This document shows, one piece after another, positions 25,279 to 36,006 of a DNA stretch of 45,146 nt. Numbering within the stretch: the first letter of the stretch is position 1; the number at the start of each line of letters is the position of its first letter. The notes below the pieces were generated by a model. The model saw only the letters and a program-made list of their open reading frames with translations, had not been told where the DNA came from and made no database searches. The position numbers and the translations under genes were made by a program. This DNA comes from Flavobacterium sp. (lineage in GTDB: Bacteria; Bacteroidota; Bacteroidia; Flavobacteriales; Flavobacteriaceae), in the NCBI GenBank assembly GCA_018401995.1, contig JAGYJR010000017.1:1-45146 (forward strand). Reading direction: 5' to 3'.

Positions 25279-28200
25279 ATGAAATTAAAATTACTTTTTT
25301 TAACCTTATTTTGCTCGGTTATTGGATGGGGGCAGATCCTTACTTTTGAATTTTCTGCTTTAGCAGGAAATGAAGCATCAGCAAATTCAAACTTTAATGA
25401 CCCTAATCTAATAGGTTCTACAATTTTAAGAGGTGCGGGTTTAACAGCGTCAGCTAACGGAGGTAGATTTAATGCTACAAACTGGGCATCAACTTCAATT
25501 GCAAATGCTGTAACAGGCAATGATTACATGGAGTTTACTGTTACACCTAATCCAGGTCATCAGTTTTCAGTTTCTTCTATAGTAGTTCAATGGCAGAGAT
25601 CAGGCACAGGTAATACTCAAATTGCATTGAGAAGTTCATTAGATGGATATACAACAGATCTAGATGCTGTTAAAAATGTAGTTGACAATACTAGTACTCA
25701 AACTTTTACATATACTTTTGCTCAAGCTAATAGCTCTACAGCAGTAACATATAGATTATATTCATATGCTGAAGCTGGTACAGGGTCTGGAGGTCCTGGT
25801 GATGGTCCTGGAAATGATATTATTGTTAATGGAACAGTAACACCAACAGCCGCTTCCCCAGAAATCAACTTACAAGGAAACGGCGTTTCAATTGTTTCAG
25901 GAGATACAACACCTGATTTAGCTGACCATACTGATTTTGGATCGGTAAGTACGGCATCAGGAACAATAGTACGAACATTTACTATTCAAAATTTAGGAAC
26001 GGCAGCTTTGAGTTTAACTGGAGTGAGTCCGTATGTGGTAATTTCTGGAGCTCATGCGGCAGATTTTACGGTTACAGCTATTCCGTCAAATTCTATTGCT
26101 GCAAGTAGCTCAACCACTTTTCAAATTACTTTTGATCCATCGGCTGATGGTTTAAGAACAGCTTCAATAAGTATAGCCAATAACGATGCGGATGAAAATC
26201 CATATACATTTGCTATTCAAGGAACAGGAATCAGTGCGCCTGTAATTACAAGTCCATTAACGGCTTCAGGAAATCAAGGAACACCTTTTTCCTATACTAT
26301 AACGGCAACTAATTCGCCTACTAGTTATAACGCAACAGGTTTACCAGCCGGTTTAACTATTGATACAGCAACAGGAATTATTTCTGGAACACCCTCGGTT
26401 TCTGGAACATTTAACATTACAATTACCGCTACAAATGGTCTAGGTTCAGATAATGAAACATTAGAATTAACTTTAGGAACTGGGCCTTGTTTGTCTCAGG
26501 CGACATTTTCTGCGCTTCCATCAGGTTGGATAGCAACTGGAGTTACTTACGCGGCTGGCGAGGCTGTTTTTGGCTCTAATAATGGAGAACTAACCACTAT
26601 AGCAATTTCAAATCCTTCAAGCTTAACATTTGATTTAAGAAGAACAAATAATACTAGTCTAAAAGACATGATTATAGAGGTCTCTACAACAAGTCAAACA
26701 GGTCCTTTTGTTATTTTGTCAACCTATAATCATTCAAACACCACTTCTGCGGGTACAACGGCATGTACGGTTGACTTATCTGCTTACACTAGCAATCCAG
26801 TTGTCTATATAAGATTCAGAAAAGCTTCTTCAACAACTTCTCCATGGTATGTGGATAATGTTAATGTTTTCTGCGGAAGTGCATGTACTCCTGCTGCTGT
26901 AACAGTTACACCATCATCTGGTCCAGTAGGAACAGAAGTAACAATTACGGCTTCATCTGGAGATTTAACAGGGGCTTCAGTGTTTTTTGGCGGAACTAGC
27001 GCAACGGTTGTTTCAAATAACGGCACTGAAATTATAGTAACGGTTCCAGCTGGCGCACCAAACGGCACAATAACTATTACAGACAGTCAGCCATGTGATG
27101 CAATAACGGCTTTTACTTTAATCGACAATGATGATTCGTCTTGTGAAGGTGCTTCTGCAACTACGGATTTAATTATTTATGATATTCATGATGAGAAAAC
27201 AGGTTCAGGAGGATTTATAACCTTATATAATGGTACAACGGCAACAATTGATTTAACCAATTACAGTATTTGGAGATCAGGTGATTATGGTGGTACTTAT
27301 GTTGATTATGCTAATTTAACAGGAACAATCGCTCCTGGCGCTTTAGGTATTTTAAAAGTTTCAGTTGGTAGTTGCGGTCCTGCATCAACTAACGGTACAA
27401 TCGATAATGGTTTCAATGAAAATGATGGAATTCAATTACGAAATGCAGATGGAAGTGTTGTTATAGATGATGTTCACACGTATATTCCAGCGGCTGGTTA
27501 TTATATGGTTAGAGATAATGGTGCATTAAGTGCTAGAACAACATTTGTTGCGGCAGATTGGGTTACCATTCCATTAGCAGCTGGCGAATGTTATCCAAGT
27601 GCGGGATTAACGCTTCCATCAGGAGCAATACCAGTAGTAACGAATCAGCCAAATTATGTGTCATCTTGTAATTCTACATCTGCTGTTTTAACAACTGCAG
27701 GTAATGAAGGTTTTGTGGGTGGAAATCCTTTGGCTTATCAATGGTATTTTGTTGCGCCTGGTAGTACAACTTGGACGGCTGTAGCAGATGGTGGAATTTA
27801 TAGCGGCGCTACAACAGCTTCATTATCTATTGCTGACATTACAGGAGTAATAAATTATCAGTATTATTGTCAAATCAGAGAAAATACGGCTACTTGTTAC
27901 ACCGCAAGTAACGCAGTAAAGATTACTGATGTAGATAATACCACTTGGAACGGTACTTCATGGTCAAACGGAGTACCTACAATTGGAACATTAGCTACCA
28001 TTAATGGTAATTATGATACTACTTCGCATGGTAATTTTGAGTGTTGTAGCTTATTGGTAAATCCAACATTCACTCTTGTTATACAAGCTAATGATTATGT
28101 TTTAATTGAAAATGATCTAACAGTAAATGGAACGTTGAATGTTATGAACAACGGTTCATTGATTCAAGTAAATGACTTAGGTGTAAATACAGGAAACATT

Positions 28201-29598
28201 ACTTACCAAAGAACAGCAATGGCAAGAAACTTAGATTATGTGTATTGGTCTTCTCCAGTAGCTGCTTTTAATGTTGGTAATCTACCTAATTCCCTGCGTT
28301 ATATTTGGAATACTACAACTACTAATGCTAATGGTGGTCAAGGAACTTGGGTAGGTGCAAGTGGCAATATGATAGCTGGTAAAGGATATATTGCTAGAGC
28401 TTCAAATGGCTCAGCATCACCTATCGCTACAACTACAACATTTAATGGTGTGCCAAATAATGGTGTTATTACAATGCCGATTGAAAGAGGTTCTTACGTA
28501 GGAGGGGATTATCCAGGAACAAATGGTGTCACTATTACACGTTTTAGTGATAACTGGAATTTAGTAGGAAATCCGTATCCATCTTCAATCAATGTGGAAG
28601 ATTTCTTGAGTTTGAATACCAATATCGAAGGAGCAGTGAGAATTTGGACACACGGAACATTACCTTCTTCAGCAATTGATAATCCTTTTTATGGTTCTTA
28701 TCAAGCAAACTATACGCCAAATGATTACATTACTCATAATGGAACAGGTACAGTTAGTGGGCCGGCTGGTTTTAATGGTTTTATGGCTGGCGGTCAAGGA
28801 TTTTTAGTAAATATGTTAGATGGAGCTGCTGGTTCAGATAATTTGATTTTCAACAATTCACTGCGTGATATAAGTTATGATAACAGTCAGTTTTACAGAA
28901 CTTCTAATGTTCAAAACGCTATTTCTTACGATAAAAACAGAATTTGGTTAGATATTATCGATAATAATAATCTGTCGGCAAGGACTTTGATAGGATATGT
29001 AGAGAATGCGACTTATGCTAAGGATAGAATATATGATGCAGTAACATCAGTTTCAACTAGCATGCATTTGTATTCAATTATTGCGGCTGATAAAATGACT
29101 ATTCAAGGCAGAGCATTGCCATTTGATTCGGTTGATAAAGTCCAGTTAGGATATAATGTGCCACATGCTGGAACATATTCAATTGGTATTGCGGCGGTTG
29201 ATGGTTTATTTGAAGACGATCAAGATATTTATTTAGAAGATAAGGTGTTGGGAATTATTCATGATTTAAGACAAACTGTTTATTCTTTTGCAACCGATGC
29301 GGGCGAATTTAATGACAGATTTGTTTTAAGATATACTAATGAAACTTTAGGTGGTGAAGATTTTACAGCTAATGATGCTGTTTTAGTTTACACAAATGCT
29401 GCTATTTCTATCAGCAGTAATAATTCTACTATTAGCGACATTCAAATTTATAATGTGTTGGGACAATTAATTTTCAATCAATCAAATATTAACGCATCAT
29501 TGTTTGAAGTAAATACAATTCAAAAAAGCAACCAGGCCTTAATTGTTCAAATACAATTAATAGACGGAAGAAAAGTAATTAAAAAACTTATTTTTTAA
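25279..29598 (+). CDS. Large multidomain secreted protein with T9SS C-terminal domain
   Basis: A 1439-residue surface or secreted protein. The signal peptide ends near residue 18 (SVIGWGQ). Domains in order: an N-terminal beta-sandwich (about 20-190), choice-of-anchor D type (about 193-315), a putative Ig domain (about 316-395, with [19 protein letters not shown]), a jelly-roll-like domain (about 400-530), an IPT/TIG domain (about 535-610), a lamin-tail domain (about 625-700) and an Ig-like region to about 880. From about 885 comes the shared module seen in the two large proteases downstream ([13 protein letters not shown] start). The end (from about 1385) is a T9SS sorting domain like that in flavobacterial ChiA ([10 protein letters not shown]...KKLIF). 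No catalytic domain is seen; an adhesive role is inferred. Confidence 0.85.
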   Translation: MKLKLLFLTLFCSVIGWGQILTFEFSALAGNEASANSNFNDPNLIGSTILRGAGLTASANGGRFNATNWASTSIANAVTGNDYMEFTVTPNPGHQFSVSSIVVQWQRSGTGNTQIALRSSLDGYTTDLDAVKNVVDNTSTQTFTYTFAQANSSTAVTYRLYSYAEAGTGSGGPGDGPGNDIIVNGTVTPTAASPEINLQGNGVSIVSGDTTPDLADHTDFGSVSTASGTIVRTFTIQNLGTAALSLTGVSPYVVISGAHAADFTVTAIPSNSIAASSSTTFQITFDPSADGLRTASISIANNDADENPYTFAIQGTGISAPVITSPLTASGNQGTPFSYTITATNSPTSYNATGLPAGLTIDTATGIISGTPSVSGTFNITITATNGLGSDNETLELTLGTGPCLSQATFSALPSGWIATGVTYAAGEAVFGSNNGELTTIAISNPSSLTFDLRRTNNTSLKDMIIEVSTTSQTGPFVILSTYNHSNTTSAGTTACTVDLSAYTSNPVVYIRFRKASSTTSPWYVDNVNVFCGSACTPAAVTVTPSSGPVGTEVTITASSGDLTGASVFFGGTSATVVSNNGTEIIVTVPAGAPNGTITITDSQPCDAITAFTLIDNDDSSCEGASATTDLIIYDIHDEKTGSGGFITLYNGTTATIDLTNYSIWRSGDYGGTYVDYANLTGTIAPGALGILKVSVGSCGPASTNGTIDNGFNENDGIQLRNADGSVVIDDVHTYIPAAGYYMVRDNGALSARTTFVAADWVTIPLAAGECYPSAGLTLPSGAIPVVTNQPNYVSSCNSTSAVLTTAGNEGFVGGNPLAYQWYFVAPGSTTWTAVADGGIYSGATTASLSIADITGVINYQYYCQIRENTATCYTASNAVKITDVDNTTWNGTSWSNGVPTIGTLATINGNYDTTSHGNFECCSLLVNPTFTLVIQANDYVLIENDLTVNGTLNVMNNGSLIQVNDLGVNTGNITYQRTAMARNLDYVYWSSPVAAFNVGNLPNSLRYIWNTTTTNANGGQGTWVGASGNMIAGKGYIARASNGSASPIATTTTFNGVPNNGVITMPIERGSYVGGDYPGTNGVTITRFSDNWNLVGNPYPSSINVEDFLSLNTNIEGAVRIWTHGTLPSSAIDNPFYGSYQANYTPNDYITHNGTGTVSGPAGFNGFMAGGQGFLVNMLDGAAGSDNLIFNNSLRDISYDNSQFYRTSNVQNAISYDKNRIWLDIIDNNNLSARTLIGYVENATYAKDRIYDAVTSVSTSMHLYSIIAADKMTIQGRALPFDSVDKVQLGYNVPHAGTYSIGIAAVDGLFEDDQDIYLEDKVLGIIHDLRQTVYSFATDAGEFNDRFVLRYTNETLGGEDFTANDAVLVYTNAAISISSNNSTISDIQIYNVLGQLIFNQSNINASLFEVNTIQKSNQALIVQIQLIDGRKVIKKLIF

Positions 29599-29619
29599 AG
29601 ATTTAGTAAAAAAAAATAT

Positions 29620-29648
29620 AAAAAAGCAACTTTATGGTTGCTTTTTTT
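29620..29648 (+). terminator. Terminator after the large T9SS exoprotein
   Basis: AAAAAGCAAC...GTTGCTTTTTTT forms a short stem with a six-base loop and a T run, 22 bases after the stop. Confidence 0.8.
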
Positions 29649-29679
29649 GTTTTATCAAAATAAAAATTATTTATATTTG
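29647..29679 (+). promoter_or_regulatory. Promoter of the metzincin protease gene
   Basis: TTG at 29647-29649 overlaps the tail of the preceding terminator. TATATTTG follows after 22 bases at 29672-29679, 21 bases before the ATG. Confidence 0.6.
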
Positions 29680-29700
29680 CGGTAACCCAAATATATTACT

Positions 29701-31791
29701 ATGAAAAAAATTATCCTATTTTTAATTTTTTCGAGCTTTTTTGCTTTTGCTCAAAAAACAGAAAGAGCAGCCTGGATCGAAGTTGATAAATCAAAAGTTT
29801 CTCCTTTTGAAAAAAACAGATTGGTTTCAATTCCAACTGATTATAGGTTGTATGAGTTTGACTATGTCAAATTTAAAAATCAACTTGTCAATGTGCCTTT
29901 AAGAGAAAACTTTACAGGCATCTCAAATGTAGTTATTAGCTTTCCAATGCCTAGTGGTGCTTTAGAGCAATTTAGAGTATTGGAAGCGCCTGTTTTTGAA
30001 AGTGACTTACAACAATTATTTCCAGACATCAGATCGTTTGTTGGTCAAGGAATTGATGACCCAAGCGCAATAATTAGATTTAGTCTATCGCCACAGAAAG
30101 GAGTAAGTGCAACTATTCGCTCTGGAAATGCTGAATCTACCTATATTATTGATCCTTATTCAATGGATTATAAAACTGTTATAGTTTTTGATAGAAAACA
30201 TGCAGGTAAAAGACAAAGTTTTACTTGTTCAACGGAAGAAGACTTAGATGCCATTAATTTTGGACCAAGCAACAGAGCAGCAGAATATGACAATGAAGTA
30301 CTAAATAATGCAGACGACGGTGTTTTAAGAAGATTTAGAGCAGCAATCTCTTGTACAGGAGAGTACGCTGCATACCATGGAGGAACCCTTGCAGGAGTTA
30401 ATGCCGCATATAACGCTACAATGACTAGAGTAAACGCATTATATGAAATGGATTTCAATGCCACTATGGTTATTATAGCAACAAATAATAATGTTATTTA
30501 TCTAAACGCAGCAACCGACCCTTATGGTAACACAGATGCAAACTACAATGCAGAGGTACAAGCTGTTATGAATGCCCAAATTGGCGCAGCTAATTATGAC
30601 GTTGGTCACTTATTTTCAGCAATTGGAAACAATGGTAATGCTGGTTGTATTGGATGTATTTGTGGAACAGGAAGCAGTACAGCAAAAGGAAGTGCTTTTA
30701 CAACAAGTACTATTCCTGAAGGAGAGTTTTTTGATGTGGATTATGTCGCTCATGAATATGGTCACCAATATGGAGGTAATCATACTTTTTCATGGAGTGC
30801 TGAAAATAATGCAGTAAATATGGAGCCAGGTTCTGGTGTTACAATTATGGGGTATGCCGGTATTACTGGAGCAACTGATGTAGCTCAAAATTCTATTCCT
30901 ATTTTCCATGCAGGAACTATTCAACAAGTAACTAATAATATTAAAGCTAAGGCATGTCCTGTACAAATACCAACAGGAAATTCAATTCCAGTTCCTTCTG
31001 TTTTAGCAACCACAAAAACGTTACCAAGAGGAACAGCTTTCAAACTTACTGGAACAGCAACTGATGCAGATGGTGATATTTTATCTTATTGTTGGGAACA
31101 AGTAGATGATGCTACTACGGTTGGAGCAGCAGCTTCATATCCAACTGAAACTAAAACAAATGGAGCGAATTTTAGATCGTTCATGCCAAAAAATAATGGA
31201 ACAAGATATTTTCCTAGATTAGAAGATCATGTAGCAAATGGTATAACAGGTAATCAATGGGAAATTGTGCCAAACAACCCAGCTGCAAATAGAACATTAA
31301 ATTTTAGAATGACTGTAAGGGACAATCGCTTTGGTGCTGGAACAAATGAGAGTGTTAATGTGGCAGTAACTTTTGATAGAACAAGAGGACCATTTTTAGT
31401 AACTTCTCAAAACACAGCGGGAATAAGTTACACCCAAGGTTCTACACAAACAGTAACTTGGTCCGTAAATAATACTAATACCCTTCCAGGTTCGGCTAAT
31501 GTGAATATTAAACTTTCAACTGATGGCGGTCAAACCTATCCAATTATGTTAGTTGCAAATACATTAAATGACGGCTCTCAAACAGTAACTATTCCTAATG
31601 TTTCTGCGCCTTTTTGTAGAATTTTAATCGAACCAACAGGTAATGATTTTTACGCCATTAATACGCAAGATTTTGCTATTGGTTTTACAGTTAATGATGT
31701 TTGTAATACATATACACGTACTTTAACTACAGGAAATGTGATAACCGCACAAAATCCATTAGCTTACCAAAATTTTGCTTTGAATGTGTAG
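29701..31791 (+). CDS. Reprolysin-like zinc metalloprotease, N-terminal and catalytic part
   Basis: This 696-residue frame starts with a signal peptide (about 1-18, FFAFAQ). A propeptide-like region and then a metzincin catalytic domain follow. The zinc site HEYGHQYGGNH matches HExxHxxGxxH with ligands H351, H355 and H361 and catalytic E352. The Met-turn is M383 in VTIMGYAG. After the catalytic domain comes an Ig/Reeler-like beta region (about 420-680). The frame stops early at 31789 because of frameshifts, while homology to a proprotein-convertase P-like domain continues in other frames to 31996. The gene is therefore the front of a longer T9SS protease whose C-terminal half is the next entry. 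It is likely secreted and proteolytic if intact. Confidence 0.85.
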   Translation: MKKIILFLIFSSFFAFAQKTERAAWIEVDKSKVSPFEKNRLVSIPTDYRLYEFDYVKFKNQLVNVPLRENFTGISNVVISFPMPSGALEQFRVLEAPVFESDLQQLFPDIRSFVGQGIDDPSAIIRFSLSPQKGVSATIRSGNAESTYIIDPYSMDYKTVIVFDRKHAGKRQSFTCSTEEDLDAINFGPSNRAAEYDNEVLNNADDGVLRRFRAAISCTGEYAAYHGGTLAGVNAAYNATMTRVNALYEMDFNATMVIIATNNNVIYLNAATDPYGNTDANYNAEVQAVMNAQIGAANYDVGHLFSAIGNNGNAGCIGCICGTGSSTAKGSAFTTSTIPEGEFFDVDYVAHEYGHQYGGNHTFSWSAENNAVNMEPGSGVTIMGYAGITGATDVAQNSIPIFHAGTIQQVTNNIKAKACPVQIPTGNSIPVPSVLATTKTLPRGTAFKLTGTATDADGDILSYCWEQVDDATTVGAAASYPTETKTNGANFRSFMPKNNGTRYFPRLEDHVANGITGNQWEIVPNNPAANRTLNFRMTVRDNRFGAGTNESVNVAVTFDRTRGPFLVTSQNTAGISYTQGSTQTVTWSVNNTNTLPGSANVNIKLSTDGGQTYPIMLVANTLNDGSQTVTIPNVSAPFCRILIEPTGNDFYAINTQDFAIGFTVNDVCNTYTRTLTTGNVITAQNPLAYQNFALNV

Positions 31792-31996
31792 ATAATTTAT
31801 AATTACTGATGTGAATGTTATTCAAATGTGACCATTCAGAAATATGGACCAATTTGTATGCAGCAATTAATAGCCCTGCAGGAACATTTGTTCAATTGTT
31901 ACTGACGAGGTTGTAAATGCCAGCAATCTTTCAGGAACATGGGATAGTCAATCAGTAAATGTAGCTGCATGTGGAGCTACAAATAATTTTGGAACG
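31792..31996 (+). pseudogene. Frameshifted P-like domain joining the metalloprotease halves
   Basis: Coding similarity continues through three frames: ITDVNV at about 31802 (one frame), HSEIWTNLYAAINSPAGTF from about 31830 (second frame), and TDEVVNASNLSGTWDSQSVN from 31901 on in the frame of the downstream ORF. At least three single-base indels are needed. The residue pattern resembles the P-like domain of the subtilisin-type protein at 36007, supporting one disrupted gene. Confidence 0.7.
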
Positions 31997-33346
31997 ATGA
32001 GGCCAGTTGGTGATTTAAATGTTTTAAATGGTCAAAATTCACAAGGGAATTGGTTTTTTAGAGTTGCTGATATCAATGCAGATACAAGAGATGGTGTCCT
32101 AAATAGTTTTTCAATACAAATTTGTTATAAAGAAATTATTGAATCACCTAATGCATGTGGTGTAATCACTACAACTTGGAACGGTTCCACTTGGTCTAAT
32201 GGTGTGCCACTAAAGAATGTTGTAGCAATATTCAGTGGTAATTATTCTTCAACAGCTGATTTAGAAGCATGTTCAGTGATAATTAATTCTGGAGCTAATG
32301 TAACTTTTAATGCAAGTCATACATTAATTGTTACAAATGAAGTAACTGTTAACGGAACTGGAACATTAACTATTGAAAATGATGCTGCTTTAAGACAAAT
32401 TGATGGCTCTGGAATTAATACAGGAAATATAACTGTAAGACGCAATTCAACACCAATGGTTCGTTTAGATTATACAGCATGGGGTTCTCCAGTAATTGGT
32501 CAAAATATTAAAAACTTTTCACCAAATACATTAGATAATCGTTTTTATGAATACTTATTTACTGGCACAACAACTCCAACAGCTTATTTAGCTGTAGCAA
32601 ATGTAACTTCAACAAACTTTGCTTCTGGGAAAGGTTATATGATTCGTTCTGCTAATAACTGGCCAACAACTCCAACAATTTTTAATGGACAATATTCTGG
32701 TGTTCCTTTTAATGGAGATTTGTCTGTAGATTTAGGAAGAGGTTATAATCTATTAAGTAATCCTTACGCTTCGCCAATAGATGCAAATCGTTTTATGTTT
32801 GATAATGAAAATTTAGTTGGAGCATTATATTTTTGGACTCATGCAACTCCAGCTTCTGGAGGTGTTTATCCAATAAATAATTATGCAAGTTATACACTTT
32901 TAGGAGGCGTGGCATCAGCAGGTGGAGGACCAGTCCCAAATGGAACAATTCAAACAGGTCAAGGATTTTTTGTTAGATCATTTGATTTCGGAACTGCTTC
33001 TTTTAGTAATTTACAACGTGTAAATGCTTCTACTTCAAGCCAATTTTACAGAACTTCTAACCATGAAGTATTGGTTGATAATTTAGAAGAAAAACACAGA
33101 GTTTGGATAAACTTAAACGATACTGAAAACGCTTATAATCAGATTATGTTGGGTTATCTTGATGGTGCAACACTAGGTTTTGATCATTTGATTGATGGTA
33201 GAGTTTTAGATGATACAAAACCAATGCTTTATTCTTTAGTTAGTGATGAAAAATTAAAGGGTTTCTTTACTATTTTAATAAGACTTATCATTCAACTTTT
33301 GATGGATTATTTGAGTCACAAGATATTTTATTTTAACAATTCATGA
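31997..33346 (+). pseudogene. C-terminal half of the metalloprotease: P-domain end and shared T9SS module
   Basis: The 449-residue frame has an ATG that is unlikely to be a real start, since homology in this frame reaches back to 31901. The first 50 residues close the P-like domain (GQNSQGNWFFRVAD). From about 32170 it is the shared module (TTWNGSTWSNGVP, NTGNITVRRNSTPMVRLDYTAWGSPV, RGYNLLSNPYASPIDANRFMFDNEN). Homology breaks off at about 33257 and the frame runs into corrupted sequence to the stop at 33346, so the last 25-30 residues are not real. Intact, it would carry another 100 or so residues of T9SS sorting domain. Confidence 0.7.
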
Positions 33347-35654
33347 TTTAAAACAATCCTTTTACTTCTTCTATTTAATTCGTATTTAAATGTCTAATAA
33401 AACTTTGATTTATACCAATACAATGTATAATTCAATGAAATGATAAGAGATACTATTTGATGTAGAAACAACACAAAAAAATGATTTTGTTATAATAGTC
33501 AAATCAAAAGGACTTTCAAACAAAGAGTTATTTATTAGTAAATTTAACTTTTAGCTCATATATTTCTACTGAGCTTTTAAAATTAAATAAAACTTTTTTT
33601 TTTAAAATTTACCCAAATTTATCTAACAAAAATATTTTCTGTTTGTAGCTTTTTATTGTTTTGCGGATGTACATCTCAACAAACAGTTTAAATCAGTTTC
33701 AGCTAAATCACCTTATATTCTCAATTGCCCCAGTTTTATTCCACTTCTTAAGGTAGTATTTACAGAAATTTAGAACCAAAAGAACTTAAGAATGCTCGGG
33801 CAAATCCAAACCAAACTCAATTCTACCTTTTGTTCATGATACATAATGAGATACTTATGGAGAAATATCGAGTTCTTTCCAAATTCAGTGAATGAGATTC
33901 AAAGAATGGTTGTAAGACCTTAACAATGGGATATTATTTTGCCTCTGGGAAAAACCCTACAATGGAATCCAATTATTTAAAATCGTTGTTTCATCCTGAT
34001 GCATCGTTAGCTGGAACCTGTGATACCATGAATTAGGCATTTAATGCTTTTTTCTTCGGTCGCACCATAGATAAAGGAAGAACAACTACTCGGCTTGGTT
34101 CATATAACTGGGCCTACTTTTTGCTGACACAAATTTTGGATGTCCAACTCATGTCCTGGGTTTACAGTTATACTGATGATGCATTATGGAATCAGACAGA
34201 ATGTTTAGTCGTTTCTCCAGCATTTCACAACTGACAATAGTTTAATTTTCAGATATAATTTTCAATTAATATTTTTTCTGCAAATGCAATTAACATTTAA
34301 TCTTGTCAAGGTGTTGATTATTTAATTTTCTCTTCTTAACACGTCAAAATTTAACAATCTGTTTAATGATGGAAGTTAACCTTATCATTAAATGCTAATG
34401 TCAGTAATGTCAGTTCTAACTAACAAACAATGATTTTCCAACCCTCTTCAAATAACATTAAGATTGAGACAGGATGGTAATTTTGGTAATGGGGATTGTT
34501 AATGGTTTGTTTAGCACAACGTTTACTGGAAATCCTTTTTCTGAAGTTTAGGGATCCAAAATAATTTTTAATCCTCAATTATCTTTACCTTCGGCAGTGT
34601 AATTCCTATATTGTTTTTAAACTAATAATTTCGTGTTTTTTACAACGGATATATCACCGAGCAACAATTTGCACTACAATAACTTATGTGATCAGAACTC
34701 CAAGGTTCTATACTTTTCAAAAACTGAACAATGCAACTAACTTTTCTGGTTGTTTATGGTCAGCTCAAAGGAATTTTTACCTTTTAGATAAGTGTTCTTT
34801 AATTCTTAACAATGTTCTCAAAACTTTTCCAAATGATACTTGGGAATTATCTTTAAAATAAAAATAATTAAATAATCAATCCTATATAGTGTAAATTTCA
34901 CTATTGAAATTCGCAATTGGAACGCCTGCATCATTTACTAGTAATTTGCTGATCCAATGGTAGGAGCTCCTTTATTCATCAGGACATTTAACGGTATTTT
35001 TCATCTTCTTCTGATATGCTTTTTCTAACTGTTATTAATATTGCAAGTTTAAAGCAAAATGGAAGACAGCTATCAATACAGGTCAATTGTTAAATTCATC
35101 TCCTTTGGTTGGACAATTTTCAGGTAACAAGATTCAATATTTCGGAACTACAACAAATCAATCGTAATCAATTTTATGATTATAATCTTCTTCAAGTTCA
35201 TCTCAACTGTATTTTAAACTTTAGGATACAATCTATTAGATCTCCGTCAATCATTCTAACTACTTTTGGACAAACTCCTATCTTTTGTAATTTAACTCCA
35301 TGAAACGGGTTATATTATACATCAATAGTTCTTCTCATTTTTAGTGGTTAACAGAACAATTGAAAAATGGCTAAATCTTAAATGCAAATACATCATAATC
35401 AAATTTTAGTTGGTTACAAATGGAGTTGATAGTTGATGGTAGGTTGGTGAAAAACATTTTATAATTTGAATAAGTTATCAAGAAACCATTTTCATTTAAA
35501 AATGGTAACATCTGGAACTTATTCTGTTTTATTGAAGGTTTTGATTATTTGTCACAAGATATTTTAAAATCAATTCATTTAAAACATAGCACTTTTGTTC
35601 TAATATATTTGATTTCTTGTATTTAAAAACACTAATGAGGATTTTATTGATAGT
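33257..35654 (+). pseudogene. Corrupted or decayed copy of a large T9SS exoprotein gene
   Basis: There is no credible ORF in nearly 2.4 kb inside an otherwise coding-dense region. Several stretches match the subtilisin-like gene downstream with many short deletions. At 33300, TTTTGATGGATTATTTGAGTCACAAGATAT matches 40264 almost exactly, and a GATTTAAAACAATC match follows. At 35220 TTAGGATACAATCTATTAG matches 39650. From 35400 to 35640 pieces of 40060-40435 appear in order. The middle (about 33560-35100) has only scattered coding flavour. Aligned parts are roughly a third to half shorter than the intact copy. This is either a pseudogene or low-quality consensus; see the findings. Confidence 0.6.
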
Positions 35655-35879
35655 ATGGATTTAATCGTTTATACTGCTTCTAATTTGATAAATATTAGCG
35701 CTTCTGAAACTATTAAACAAGTTACTGTATTCGATGTTTTGGGTAGAGAGTTATTTAATGGTGCTTCATTTAATGAGAAAGAAGTAACAATAGATTCAAT
35801 ACTTCCAACAAATCAAGCCTTATTTGTTAAAACAACATTGTTTAATGGAGTAGTGATAACAAAAAAAGTAGTGCACTAG
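35655..35879 (+). pseudogene. T9SS C-terminal sorting domain remnant
   Basis: The clean 74-residue frame ends in the T9SS sorting domain: KQVTVFDVLGRELFNGAS, TNQALFVKT and VITKKVVH. Nearly the same sequence ends the subtilisin-type protein (40500-40662), with about 90 percent nucleotide identity by eye. The ATG at 35655 lies inside the domain, so this is the tail of the corrupted gene upstream, not a separate gene. A terminator follows. Confidence 0.7.
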
Positions 35880-35903
35880 AAGTTTATATCCAATAATTTT
35901 ATA

Positions 35904-35940
35904 AAAAAGCCAGCCTTAATAAGCTGGCTTTAAATTTTTT
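35904..35940 (+). terminator. Terminator after the T9SS remnant
   Basis: AAAGCCAGC (35906-35914) and GCTGGCTTT (35923-35931) form a perfect 9-base stem, followed by AAATTTTTT. It marks the real end of the corrupted gene and separates it from the gene at 36007. Confidence 0.8.
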
Positions 35941-36006
35941 AGTTAAAAAAATAAAAAAATAAATATATTTTATTATTTTTATTGAATAAACCCCAATCTC
36001 AATTTT

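Noticed and set aside
25257..25520. 87-codon minus-strand frame at the start of the large T9SS gene
   Set aside because: It is antisense to the signal peptide and N-terminal domain of an intact gene, with no homology-like features.
35109..35303. 64-codon frame in the corrupted region
   Set aside because: It fits fragments of the degraded T9SS module and shows no independent gene features.
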